From Hydromicrobium sp964517765 (GTDB taxonomy: Bacteria > Actinomycetota > Humimicrobiia > Humimicrobiales > Humimicrobiaceae): DNA of 53,090 nucleotides. The notes below the pieces were generated by a model. That model worked only from the letters and a program-made list of their open reading frames with translations, searched no databases and had not been told where the DNA came from. The number at the start of each line of letters is the position of its first letter. The stretch's first letter is position 1. The position numbers were made by a program, and so were the translations under genes. The stretch spans positions 1 to 53,090 of the forward strand of contig CAZFEN010000008.1 in NCBI GenBank assembly GCA_964517765.1, given 5' to 3'. This document shows positions 41,732 to 50,152 of the stretch, piece by piece.

Positions 41732-44033
41732 ATTTCTTTCCGATTCTTTCCGAGATTATTTTTGAGATTCCATTTGATTGCATACTTACTCCATAGATCG
41801 TGTCCGCAATTTCCATGGTCCTTTTCTGGTGGGTAATCAATATTATCTGCTGTTTTTCGGAAAATTTTTTGACCAGAACCAGAAAACGGTTTATATTGGC
41901 ATCGTCCAGAGAAGCATCCACTTCATCAAAAACATAAAATGGAGAAGGATTTATCGAGTAAATAGAGAAAAGAAATGCTATGGATATCAAAGACTTCTCT
42001 CCTCCTGACAGGAGAGAAAGTGGCACAAACTTACTACTACCAATATCTACTCTGAGATCCACCCCGATCTCATCGTCATCGGCACCATTGCTTTTTTCAA
42101 GCTGCATCTCACCTTCGCCTAAGGGGAAGAGGATCTTGAAGTAATTTTTAAAGCACCTGTTTATCTCATCAAATTTTTTAAAGAAAAAATCGGATATTCT
42201 ATCATTTATCTCTTTAATAAGATCCTCCAGGTTTTTCTTACTTTCAACGAGATCGGTCCTCTGACCTTCCAGAAAATCATATCTCTTTTTGATTCTACTG
42301 TATTCAATGGCTGCATTTGGATTGACCATTCCGTACCCTTTTATCTCGTTTTTATACTTTCTTACCTTTGTTTCGGACTCCCTGATGTTAATTGAGGGTT
42401 TATAGCTTTTTAAAGCATATTCAATCGATACGTTATAATTATCAACGATATTTCCGGTTATAGTTTCCACTCTTTCTTTTATTTGTTCCTTCTTAAGTTC
42501 AGCCTTGTATATAGCATTTTCCAGGCTTGATCTGGAGTTATTCAAAAGGTTTATCCGGTTTTCGAATTCGTTTGACTTGTTCTGGTTTTCCGAAATCAAC
42601 TTGCTTCTTTTTTCAAACTGCTGGTAGAGTTTCTTTTTTATATTTTCCGAAATCAATAGAAGACTGTTCAGAAGCAATTGTATCTTTTTGGACCTTTCCC
42701 TGTTGATATTGCAAAAATCCCTGATACTTTCGGCCCACTCCATTCTTTTTTTAACATTATCGATTTTTACAACATCTGCTTTCTGCGGTCCCTTTGTCCC
42801 ATCCTTGCCCTCATTCTGCATGACAGCTCCGATTATTTTTTGTAATTTCTCAATTTCTTCTGAGATAAGTTTTGTTTCATTTTCTATATATAAAGTACTA
42901 TCCTCATCTTTAAACTTCCTCTTCATTTTCTTTAGCATTTCCGTAAGCAGGCCATTGATTTTCTTCAGTCCTTCCGAAATCTTCTCAAGAAAAGGTACAC
43001 CGCCGTATTCCTTATCAAACCCGGATGAGTCCTGCGGGACATTCTTGCTTCCTATACCGCCCGCAAATTGGAGGTCGAACATATTGTATAACGTACCGAA
43101 CATGTTCTTTTTGCTCTCAATCAGAGCTGCCAGGTTTTCAAGATTGTTTTTCTCCGAATTAAATAAATCGGTTTTATTTTTCCAGGATTCATACTCATCC
43201 CGGCTTTTAACGGTATGCTTTAAAAAATCATCTTTTTCTTTTTCTACAATAGAAATATTGCTATCGATTTCTTTTATCCCGTCTTTATTTTTATTATATG
43301 ATTTATTTTCATTTTCCCATTCCTTATTTAACCTGTTTAGATGAGCAATAAACAGAGAGATTTCTTCACTTTTTAGAAGATTTGAAATTTCTGCATATCT
43401 CTGAGCCTTTTTTGCTTCGATTTCGAGAGGATCCATGGTTCTTTTTATTTCTTCCATCAAGTCATTTATTCTTTCGATATCATTTTTGACCTTTTGGAGT
43501 TTATTTATGGATTTATCTCTCCTGTTTTTATGTTTCGATATCCCCAGTACCTCATCGATTATAGCTTTCCTTTCGATGGGTTTAAGAACGGCAATTTCAT
43601 TGATCTGGCCCTGATTTATAATAATATGCAGGCCCTTACCTATACCACTGTCAGCGGTAAGATCCTGGATATCTAACAGCCTGCAGGGTGAGGAATTTAT
43701 GAAATATTCACTTCCCCCACGGGAAAAAACTCTTCTTGTAAATTTAACCTCTCTGAATTCGGTATCGAATGATTTATTAGAGTTATCGAAAAGCAGTGAT
43801 ACCTCGGCAATAGCCATTTCTTCATTCTTACTTTTAAAAATTACATCTCCCATTGAGCTCCCCCGCAGGGACGTGGGACTTTGCTCGCCCAGAACCCATG
43901 AGATAGCATCGGTTACATTGCTTTTACCGCTTCCATTGGGTCCCACAATAACACTGATGCCAGGCTCAAAGAATAGTTGGCTTTTATTTTTAAAAGATTT
44001 AAAACCGCGAAGTGTTATGTTCTTTAAATACAA
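41715..44033 (-). CDS. smc: Short SMC-family ATPase without a recognisable hinge
   Basis: By position (between rnc and ftsY) and by its heads this is the chromosomal SMC condensin subunit. The N-terminal head starts MYLKNITLRGFKSF with Walker A GPNGSGKSN (31-39). The C-terminal head has the signature LLSGGEKSL (674-682) and Walker B FYVFDEVDASLDD (699-711). Bacterial SMCs are about 1150-1200 residues with long arms and a globular hinge; this one has 772. Arms are only about 140 (165-305) and 180 (440-620) residues. The centre (306-440) shows none of the hinge motifs and no zinc-hook CxxC. The frame is open throughout, so it is not a fused fragment of a broken gene. scpA and scpB are not in the window. 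It may dimerise differently or work as a different clamp. Confidence 0.88.
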   Translation of the reverse strand: MYLKNITLRGFKSFKNKSQLFFEPGISVIVGPNGSGKSNVTDAISWVLGEQSPTSLRGSSMGDVIFKSKNEEMAIAEVSLLFDNSNKSFDTEFREVKFTRRVFSRGGSEYFINSSPCRLLDIQDLTADSGIGKGLHIIINQGQINEIAVLKPIERKAIIDEVLGISKHKNRRDKSINKLQKVKNDIERINDLMEEIKRTMDPLEIEAKKAQRYAEISNLLKSEEISLFIAHLNRLNKEWENENKSYNKNKDGIKEIDSNISIVEKEKDDFLKHTVKSRDEYESWKNKTDLFNSEKNNLENLAALIESKKNMFGTLYNMFDLQFAGGIGSKNVPQDSSGFDKEYGGVPFLEKISEGLKKINGLLTEMLKKMKRKFKDEDSTLYIENETKLISEEIEKLQKIIGAVMQNEGKDGTKGPQKADVVKIDNVKKRMEWAESIRDFCNINRERSKKIQLLLNSLLLISENIKKKLYQQFEKRSKLISENQNKSNEFENRINLLNNSRSSLENAIYKAELKKEQIKERVETITGNIVDNYNVSIEYALKSYKPSINIRESETKVRKYKNEIKGYGMVNPNAAIEYSRIKKRYDFLEGQRTDLVESKKNLEDLIKEINDRISDFFFKKFDEINRCFKNYFKILFPLGEGEMQLEKSNGADDDEIGVDLRVDIGSSKFVPLSLLSGGEKSLISIAFLFSIYSINPSPFYVFDEVDASLDDANINRFLVLVKKFSEKQQIILITHQKRTMEIADTIYGVSMQSNGISKIISERIGKKYAEIN

Positions 44034-44055
44034 ATTTAATTCCCAAAATAAAAAA

Positions 44056-44775
44056 TTATAAATTTAGTTTATAAAGAGTTTTTAAAGTATTTTTGGCAGC
44101 ATCCTGCTCGGAATCTTTCTTACTCTTCCCTTTACCTTTTCCAACTACCCTGTCATCAATAGTTACCACTGAGAAGAAAGATCTATTATGATCGGGTCCA
44201 TTGGATTTGATGAGCTTATATTTTGCAAGTTTGGAGTAATCAGCCTGAACAATTTCCTGAAGATAGGTTTTGTAATCAGTGATTTCCGGAGTTTCGATAT
44301 TTTCCTCGATCTTATCCCTATATCTTCCCAGAACCCAGTCCATTGTGAATTCTATTCCCTTGTCTATATAAATGGCACCAATAAGAGCTTCCAGACTATT
44401 GGCTAAAATAGATATCTTTTTTCTACCTTTACAGGATTCCTCATTCTCGCTTAAAAGTATATGCCTGTCTATCTTTATTTCTCTTGCTATTTGGAAAAGT
44501 GCACTTCTGCTTACCAGGGCCGCCCTTACCTTTGCCATCTTTCCTTCCGTAAAGTCGCCGTGTTTTTTATATAAATACGACGTGATAATTAAAGACAGCA
44601 CACTGTCACCTAAAAATTCCAGCTGTTCGTTACCCCGTGACTGAATATTTATCTGGTGCGCAAAAGATCTGTGAGTCAGACTTTGTATATATATACCCGG
44701 ATCCGGGGCATCAATTCCCAGTTTTTTTAACCAGCCCTGTACTCTTGTGCGTAAAACTTCTTCGTTATTTTTCAT
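44056..44775 (-). CDS. rnc: Ribonuclease III
   Basis: Double-strand-specific endonuclease for rRNA processing. The catalytic domain shows EQLEFLGDSVLSLIITSYLY (about 44-63) with the signature acids and ALIGAIYIDKG (about 133-143). The dsRNA-binding domain (about 165-235) ends in KGKGKSKKDSEQDAAKNTLKTL. Length is 239 residues. It lies between acpP and smc, as in Bacillota and Actinomycetota. A hairpin next to its ribosome binding site may be a target for autoregulation. Confidence 0.97.
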   Translation of the reverse strand: MKNNEEVLRTRVQGWLKKLGIDAPDPGIYIQSLTHRSFAHQINIQSRGNEQLEFLGDSVLSLIITSYLYKKHGDFTEGKMAKVRAALVSRSALFQIAREIKIDRHILLSENEESCKGRKKISILANSLEALIGAIYIDKGIEFTMDWVLGRYRDKIEENIETPEITDYKTYLQEIVQADYSKLAKYKLIKSNGPDHNRSFFSVVTIDDRVVGKGKGKSKKDSEQDAAKNTLKTLYKLNL

Positions 44776-44789
44776 CGAAAAATCCCGCC

Positions 44790-44812
44790 ACCCCTGGTAA
44801 TATAATAGGGGT
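44790..44812 (-). promoter_or_regulatory. Hairpin overlapping the rnc ribosome-binding region
   Basis: In the mRNA ACCCCT (44812-44807) pairs with AGGGGT (44795-44790) across an 11-nt AT-rich loop. The 3' arm is part of the purine-rich AGGGGTGGCGGGA stretch just before the rnc ATG, so folding could mask the ribosome binding site. RNase III cleaves its own leader in E. coli; a comparable loop is possible here. The T-run needed for a terminator is weak (ATTTTTC after a gap). Confidence 0.4.
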
Positions 44813-44830
44813 TATTAATCGATTCCCAAA

Positions 44831-45067
44831 CTACTTTTTGGAATTAGCTTCTATGTAATCAAGTACATCTTTTACTGATATGATCTTTTCTGCATCCTCA
44901 TCGCTTATTTCTATTCCGAATTTATCTTCAAATGCCATAATTAGTTCCACTAAATCCAGTGAGTCAGCTCCCAGATCATCAACAAATTTACTTTCAGCTT
45001 TAATATCTTCTTCCTTCGCACCCAGCACTTCAACTAAAACCTTTTTAAGCTCGTCAAAATTTCCCAT
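44831..45067 (-). CDS. acpP: Acyl carrier protein
   Basis: Carries growing acyl chains on a phosphopantetheine arm attached to Ser36 in GADSLDLVEL. The sequence is acidic and helical, 78 residues. I choose ATG 45067 (MGNFDELKK), which has AAAGGAG six bases upstream. An in-frame ATG at 45088 would add seven residues (MKAKGVR) but lacks a ribosome binding site, and its codons form the Shine-Dalgarno of the downstream start. plsX lies upstream and rnc downstream, the common order. Confidence 0.96.
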   Translation of the reverse strand: MGNFDELKKVLVEVLGAKEEDIKAESKFVDDLGADSLDLVELIMAFEDKFGIEISDEDAEKIISVKDVLDYIEANSKK

Positions 45068-45098
45068 TCTTACTCCTTTTGCTTTCATTTTATCTTTA

Positions 45099-46118
45099 TT
45101 AAATTATATTATTGATCTCTTTGTCGATTTTACTCGTCAAATTGTTTCGAAGACTTTCGATAGCAGCTCTTACCGCACTTTTAATCGCCTTGGATTTTGA
45201 ACTTCCGTGGGAAATAATTACAAGTCCGTTCAGTCCCAGAAGTTGTGCACCTCCATACTCTTCATAATCAAATCTTTTCTTCATATTTACAAGAGAACTC
45301 TTTAATACCAGTGCTGAAAGTTTTGCCATTGTGCCTGACTTCAGGATCTTTTTTATTTCACCAAAAAAGAAATTTGCCATACCTTCTACCAATTTCAATA
45401 TCACATTTCCCACGAAACCATCGCACACAGCGACATCTGTTCTCCCTTCAAACAGTTCTCTACCTTCAATGTTTCCGATAAAGTTGATCCCCGGATAATC
45501 CTTTAGTAATTTATAACTCTCGACACTTAGTTCGTTCCCCTTCTTTTCCTCTTCACCTATATTGACCAGAGCAACTTTTGGATTTTTTATTCCTAAAATA
45601 TTTTCGGAATAAATTTTTCCCATAATGGCAAATTGTTTTAGATAAGAAGGCTTACAATCTGCATTGGCACCGGCATCTATCAATATAAACTTTTTATCCC
45701 CCAGTGGTATAACTACAACAATGGCCGGCCTGTATACATTTTCTATTCTTTTCATGTTAAAAAGGGAACATGCCATTACGGCACCGGTATTACCGGCTGA
45801 GATGAAAACATCTCCTTTACCCTCTGATACAAGCTGCGAACCTATAAAGATCGAGGAATCCTTTTTTTTCTTTAATACTTCCGACGGGAGCTCACACATT
45901 CCTACTTCCTGGGAACTGGGAACAATCTCTATACCATCAAGATCCAGCCTGCTGGAAATTGCCGCTTTTTTTATCTTATCAGGATTTCCCACCAGTCTGA
46001 TTTTTGCTCCATAGTCTTTTCTGGCTTCCACTGAACCCTTTACTATCTCTTCGGGAGCAAAATCCCCGCCCATTGCATCTATAATAATTGAGTAATTATT
46101 CGAATCGAACTTTTCCAT
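45099..46118 (-). CDS. plsX: Phosphate acyltransferase PlsX
   Basis: Makes acyl-phosphate from acyl-ACP as the first step of phospholipid synthesis via PlsY. The N-terminal IIDAMGGDFAPEEIVKG (about 12-28) and the ISAGNTGAVMA (about 105-115), VALVNIGEEEKKG and DVAVCDGFVGNVILK blocks identify it. Length is 339 residues. No fapR or fab genes surround it. The acetate-metabolism pair lies directly upstream. Confidence 0.96.
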   Translation of the reverse strand: MEKFDSNNYSIIIDAMGGDFAPEEIVKGSVEARKDYGAKIRLVGNPDKIKKAAISSRLDLDGIEIVPSSQEVGMCELPSEVLKKKKDSSIFIGSQLVSEGKGDVFISAGNTGAVMACSLFNMKRIENVYRPAIVVVIPLGDKKFILIDAGANADCKPSYLKQFAIMGKIYSENILGIKNPKVALVNIGEEEKKGNELSVESYKLLKDYPGINFIGNIEGRELFEGRTDVAVCDGFVGNVILKLVEGMANFFFGEIKKILKSGTMAKLSALVLKSSLVNMKKRFDYEEYGGAQLLGLNGLVIISHGSSKSKAIKSAVRAAIESLRNNLTSKIDKEINNII

Positions 46119-46137
46119 ATTAGATCATTGGTTGTAG

Positions 46138-47202
46138 CTATTTTTTTGATATTTCCAGTAATCTGTCTATATTTATATACTCCCGTACCACATCTACTAT
46201 CTTATTTATCTTTTTAATCTCATGAAACCTTACATGACCGATTATTTCTCCAACTTTTTCTACTGCGGTAAGAGTGTCGAAATTAACCAGAATCATGGGT
46301 ACGCCCAATTCTTCGGCTCTCCCGAGGACAACGGTACTCGGTTGGAAATTACCGGTAAGTATAAGACATTTTGTAGGGGTCTCCAGTGCTGCCAGCTGAA
46401 CATCTGCTCTATCACCGCCTGTTATAACCGCTTTATTAGTTTTTCTTCTGAAAAACTTTAACGCCTGTTCCTGGCCCATTGCTCCGACCATAAATGTTTC
46501 CACCAGTTCATCCACTTTATCTTCGGCACAAATTATCTGACCGTTTAAAAGTTCGGCCATTTCCCTGACACTTACAGAAGACAGCATCTTGTCAGAAGCT
46601 ACATGTCCAAAGAGTTCTATTTTATTTTTCTCGAGGTATGGAATTACGAGCTCTTCAAGAAAATCCATTTGACTTCTTGGTACCCAATTTATGATTATTC
46701 CTGTCAGACAATCACCCAGCATTTCCTTTGAATAAAGTATCTGATCTACGATTTCAGAGCCATATTTAATAACCAGAACTGTTCTGGCATCAAGTTTTGC
46801 ACAAATATTTTTCGCGGATATTCCGAGGAAGTAACCATCTTCTATGCTTTTGGCCCCTTCCAGTATTATAATATCCTTATCTTTTTGAATCCTTTTATAA
46901 GCTTTATCAATTAAATCAATGAAACCCATGGAAAAATTCTGGTCCCTCAAACCTTCTCTGATGTATTGCTGGGTAAGCACGATCGGGCACATATCTTCAA
47001 GTTTTTCTTTTACGTCAAGTATGCTTGATATATACTGGGCATCTTCGTCTGTAGTAATCCCTCCTACCCGTGTTGGCAGAGTCCCTACCGGTTTCATATA
47101 TCCTACTTTCAGACCTTTTTCAGCAAATAATTTTCCTACGCCCACGCACATCGAACTCTTTCCGGAAAAAGGCTGATTTGAAATAAAAAATAACGGTACC
47201 AT
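46138..47202 (-). CDS. Pta N-terminal-like protein (BioD-like P-loop plus DRTGG domain)
   Basis: The 354 residues match the regulatory half of long phosphate acetyltransferases. A BioD-like P-loop ATPase domain (about 1-190, SNQPFSGKSSMCVGVGKLF at 8-26) is followed by a DRTGG domain (about 215-330, including KAVITGGDRADVQLAAL). The catalytic Pta domain is absent. It starts 1 nt after the stop of the ADP-forming acetyl-CoA synthetase gene, so the two are surely co-translated. This implies a role in sensing nucleotide or acetyl-CoA state, or in modulating the synthetase. DRTGG proteins are often found with such enzymes in Chloroflexi and Actinomycetota. The exact function is unknown. Confidence 0.85.
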   Translation of the reverse strand: MVPLFFISNQPFSGKSSMCVGVGKLFAEKGLKVGYMKPVGTLPTRVGGITTDEDAQYISSILDVKEKLEDMCPIVLTQQYIREGLRDQNFSMGFIDLIDKAYKRIQKDKDIIILEGAKSIEDGYFLGISAKNICAKLDARTVLVIKYGSEIVDQILYSKEMLGDCLTGIIINWVPRSQMDFLEELVIPYLEKNKIELFGHVASDKMLSSVSVREMAELLNGQIICAEDKVDELVETFMVGAMGQEQALKFFRRKTNKAVITGGDRADVQLAALETPTKCLILTGNFQPSTVVLGRAEELGVPMILVNFDTLTAVEKVGEIIGHVRFHEIKKINKIVDVVREYINIDRLLEISKK

Positions 47203-47203
47203 T

Positions 47204-49306
47204 TTAACCTCCTATTCTTATTCTTACATCTCCAGCTATGGACCCCTCTCCCTGTTTTTTTACGAACAAAGGATTTATATCCATTTCTACTATTTCAGGA
47301 AAATCCATAATCAGCTGGGAAACTTTAAGCATGATTTCGATTATACTTTCAATATCTGACGGATCTTCGCCTCTTGTTCCTTTAAGGAGACTAACGGTCT
47401 TGACTTCTTCTATCATCTCACCGGCCTCATGTCTGCTTAAAGGAGCAATCCTAAAGGAAACATCTTTTAATGCTTCGACGTATATTCCCCCGAGCCCAAA
47501 CATAATCATGGGCCCAAATTGCGGGTCTTCACTAATACCAATAATGGTTTCTTTTTTATCCTTAATAAATTCCTGAACCAGGATACCCCGAATATTGACA
47601 TCAGGCATATATCTTTTTACATGAAAAAGAATGTCATCGTAACTTTCCTCAAGTTCTTTTTCATTTTCTATCCCAATCCTTACACCGCCAACATCGGTCT
47701 TATGCAAAATATTTGGAGAAACGATTTTAAGCACCAGAGGATATCCTATTCTTTTTGCAATTTCTTTTGCTGCATTTATATCCGGGGCTAATTCAGCTTC
47801 CGGTACCCTTATGCCATATGCCTTTAAAATTTCTCTTGCTTCCAATTCTCCGAGTTCCAATCTTTCTTCAACCCTGCAATGCTCGAACACTCTTTTAACT
47901 TTTTCCCTGTCAACATCAAAATTTTCTATAGGGAAACTCAATCTGGATTTCCAATCACTTTGCTCCATCATGACTTTCAAAGTATCCACCGCTTCCTCAG
48001 GAATATCAAAACTTGGAATATTATTTTCGGTTAAAAACTTTACTGCTTTCGCGACTTCAGAACCCCCTATAAAACTTGTCACTACCGTTATACCCCTGTC
48101 GTTCTTATTAAATATTTCCACAACTGCTTTTGCGGTTTTTAAAGGCTGGGTCATCGCCTGCGGCGTAAGAAGTACAATCAGTGCATTGACATTAACATCA
48201 TTTATAACTACTTCCAGAGCCTTTCTATATCTGTCTGCCTGTGCATCTCCAAGTATATCTATCGGATTATAAAAATTTGCCGCTTCCGGTAAAAATCCCT
48301 TTAATTTATCCAGAGTTTCTATACTCAAACTGGTCAGTGATATATTATTTTTTTCACAGGCATCTGTAGCCATAATGCCGGGACCGCCCGCATTTGTTAT
48401 TATTGCAACTTTTTTACCTTTAGGCAATGGTTGATAAGAAAAAGCAGTAGCATAATTAAAGAGATCTCTTATAGTATTTGCCCTTATGATTCCCGTCTGT
48501 TTGAAAACGGCCTCATAGGCTTTTGCGGAACCGGCAAGGGTACCGGTGTGAGATGATACCGCTCTTGCTCCGGCATCTGTATTTCCTGATTTAATGATGA
48601 TTATGGGTTTCTTTTTTGATACCCTTGAAGAAATTTTAATGAACTGTCTGCCATTTTTTATACCCTCAAGATATGCAGTGATAACTTTGGTATTCTCATC
48701 ACCTTCCCAATCATCAAACAAATCATTTTCAGAAATATCTGCCTTATTTCCAAGCGACACAAATTTAGAAAGCCCGATCTTATTAGTTTTCGCCCAATCC
48801 AGTATCGAACTGCCCAGTGCACCCGATTGTGATATGAAACCTATCTTGCCTCTGGGCGGCATAAGGTCTGAAAAAGTTGCATTTATCGGACATTCCGTAT
48901 CGATGATCCCCATACAATTGGGTCCAAGTATCCTGATACCGTATTCCTTTGCTTTCGCAATCAGCTGACTTTCCCTTTTCGCACCCTCTACTCCTGTTTC
49001 TTTGAATCCTGCAGAGATAATAATGGCCCATTTAACTTTTTTCCTGGAACATTCTTCCAGAGCCTGGAGTACATACTGTACAGGAATAACTATTATAGCC
49101 AGATCTATGTTTACAGGAACATTTAAAATGGAAGGATAGCATTGAATACGGTGAATTTCATCGGCATGAGGATTTATGGCAAACAATTTACCTTTGAATC
49201 CCGAGTTTATTATATTATCAAGAATGGCATGGCCTACTTTTTCTTCTTCCCTGGCAGCTCCTATTACTGCAACAGAATCAGGACAAAAAAAATTTCGCAA
49301 ACTCAA
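47204..49306 (-). CDS. acdA: Acetate-CoA ligase (ADP-forming), alpha-beta fusion
   Basis: Converts acetyl-CoA, ADP and phosphate to acetate, CoA and ATP, an energy-conserving step in fermenting anaerobes. In order: CoA-binding domain (about 5-130), succinyl-CoA-ligase-like domain (about 150-290) with SSHTGTLAGS bearing the phosphohistidine, a flavodoxin-like segment (to about 450) and an ATP-grasp domain (about 475-695) with PLVLKIVSPNILHKTDVGGV. The 700-residue single chain equals fused AcdA and AcdB. Substrate may be other short acyl-CoA; acetate is the default. Its presence suggests fermentative acetate production. Confidence 0.9.
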   Translation of the reverse strand: MSLRNFFCPDSVAVIGAAREEEKVGHAILDNIINSGFKGKLFAINPHADEIHRIQCYPSILNVPVNIDLAIIVIPVQYVLQALEECSRKKVKWAIIISAGFKETGVEGAKRESQLIAKAKEYGIRILGPNCMGIIDTECPINATFSDLMPPRGKIGFISQSGALGSSILDWAKTNKIGLSKFVSLGNKADISENDLFDDWEGDENTKVITAYLEGIKNGRQFIKISSRVSKKKPIIIIKSGNTDAGARAVSSHTGTLAGSAKAYEAVFKQTGIIRANTIRDLFNYATAFSYQPLPKGKKVAIITNAGGPGIMATDACEKNNISLTSLSIETLDKLKGFLPEAANFYNPIDILGDAQADRYRKALEVVINDVNVNALIVLLTPQAMTQPLKTAKAVVEIFNKNDRGITVVTSFIGGSEVAKAVKFLTENNIPSFDIPEEAVDTLKVMMEQSDWKSRLSFPIENFDVDREKVKRVFEHCRVEERLELGELEAREILKAYGIRVPEAELAPDINAAKEIAKRIGYPLVLKIVSPNILHKTDVGGVRIGIENEKELEESYDDILFHVKRYMPDVNIRGILVQEFIKDKKETIIGISEDPQFGPMIMFGLGGIYVEALKDVSFRIAPLSRHEAGEMIEEVKTVSLLKGTRGEDPSDIESIIEIMLKVSQLIMDFPEIVEMDINPLFVKKQGEGSIAGDVRIRIGG

Positions 49307-49336
49307 AATATACCTCCAATTCCAGTTCTCTATATC

Positions 49337-49567
49337 TTACTTTTCTTTGCTTGCTTTTTCTGGTTCTTTCTTTTCTTTCTTTTTGCCCTTGTCTTCAAAT
49401 ATGATTATCTCATGTTCGGCATAATACCCGCAATTTGCACAGACTCTATGTGATATCTTTTTACTATGGCATCTCGGGCATTCGACGACATTTACTGCTC
49501 TTAACCGATCATGAGTCCTACGCTTATCTCTTCTGGACTTGGATGTTTTTCTTTTTGGAAGCGCCAC
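49337..49567 (-). CDS. rpmF: 50S ribosomal protein L32
   Basis: Small zinc-ribbon ribosomal protein. Starts MALPKRKTSKSRRDKRR, with Cys30-x-x-Cys33 and Cys43-x-x-Cys46 intact (the zinc-binding form). The usual length is about 57-60 residues; here a Lys/Glu-rich tail (about 60-76) extends it to 76. A GGAGG precedes the ATG. The DUF177/YceD gene that normally precedes rpmF is missing; a SepIVA-like gene takes the next place upstream. Confidence 0.96.
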   Translation of the reverse strand: MALPKRKTSKSRRDKRRTHDRLRAVNVVECPRCHSKKISHRVCANCGYYAEHEIIIFEDKGKKKEKKEPEKASKEK

Positions 49568-49625
49568 CGCTATAACCTCCTGAATATCTTGTTACAAACC
49601 TGTTATAAATAAACACAAATAAATA

Positions 49626-49653
49626 AATATATCATAAAAAATTATTTATTCAA
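49626..49653 (-). promoter_or_regulatory. Candidate rpmF promoter
   Basis: TTGAAT (49653-49648), 16-nt spacer and TATATT (49631-49626) on the minus strand, in the 91-nt gap upstream of rpmF. It has the same hexamer and spacing pattern as the candidate nusA promoter. Motif only. Confidence 0.45.
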
Positions 49654-49658
49654 CAATA

Positions 49659-50120
49659 TTATTTTTCGCCTGTTCCCATTGTACTTGTGAATTGTTCCCT
49701 TCCTTTTTCGATAGCAGTCGACAATTTATGTAAAATAACTTCAAGGTTCGCTAACTTTTCATCGGCATAATCTTCGGCTTCCAGCCTGATTGTTCTTGCT
49801 CTGGCTTCCACTGCGGACATTAATTCCTCCGATTTCTTACTGGCATTCTTAAGTATTTCGGTTTCACTGACCAGAATTCCTGCTTTTTCTTTCGCTTCCT
49901 TTATTATTCTTTCAGAATATCTTTTAGCCTCTTCAATCATATTTTCTCTTTCCTTTACGATCCATCTGGATTGCTTGAATTCTTCCGGCAGTATGTTTCT
50001 TAGTTCATCCAGCAGATCATATATTTCGTTCTCATTGACAATTATATTGGATGAAAACGGAATTCTCCTACTCTTGTCCAGAAATTCTTCGATCCGATCC
50101 ACAATTTCGAATGCATTCAT
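49659..50120 (-). CDS. DivIVA/SepIVA-like coiled-coil protein
   Basis: 153 residues with a short N-terminal segment (MNAFEIVDRIEEFLDKSRRIPF, about 1-22) and long charged helices (about 60-145) typical of DivIVA- or ATP-synthase-b-like coiled coils, with repeated KEAKE and ARTIRLEAEDYADEKL patterns. In actinobacteria a related gene (SepIVA, Rv2927c in Mycobacterium) lies in the same neighbourhood near rpmF, rnc and coaD and acts in septal or intracellular membrane growth. I assign this by context and composition, not by a firm motif. No membrane segment. Confidence 0.6.
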   Translation of the reverse strand: MNAFEIVDRIEEFLDKSRRIPFSSNIIVNENEIYDLLDELRNILPEEFKQSRWIVKERENMIEEAKRYSERIIKEAKEKAGILVSETEILKNASKKSEELMSAVEARARTIRLEAEDYADEKLANLEVILHKLSTAIEKGREQFTSTMGTGEK

Positions 50121-50152
50121 ATAATTCTCCCTATTTTTTACTTAAAATATTT

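Noticed and set aside
42688..43344. 218-codon plus-strand open frame inside smc
   Set aside because: Antisense to the coiled-coil part of smc; same Lys/Glu to Phe/Leu/Ser effect, no coding features of its own.
41715..44033. smc as two fragments of a broken full-length gene
   Set aside because: A single uninterrupted frame joins both heads, and flanking genes abut it normally, so this is a short gene, not a frameshifted pair.
45068..45088. Upstream ATG of acpP
   Set aside because: Its codons contain the AAAGGAG that serves the downstream ATG at 45067, which matches family N-termini.
47811..48272. 153-codon plus-strand frame in the acetate-CoA ligase gene
   Set aside because: Antisense shadow of a clearly functional ATP-grasp/CoA ligase frame.
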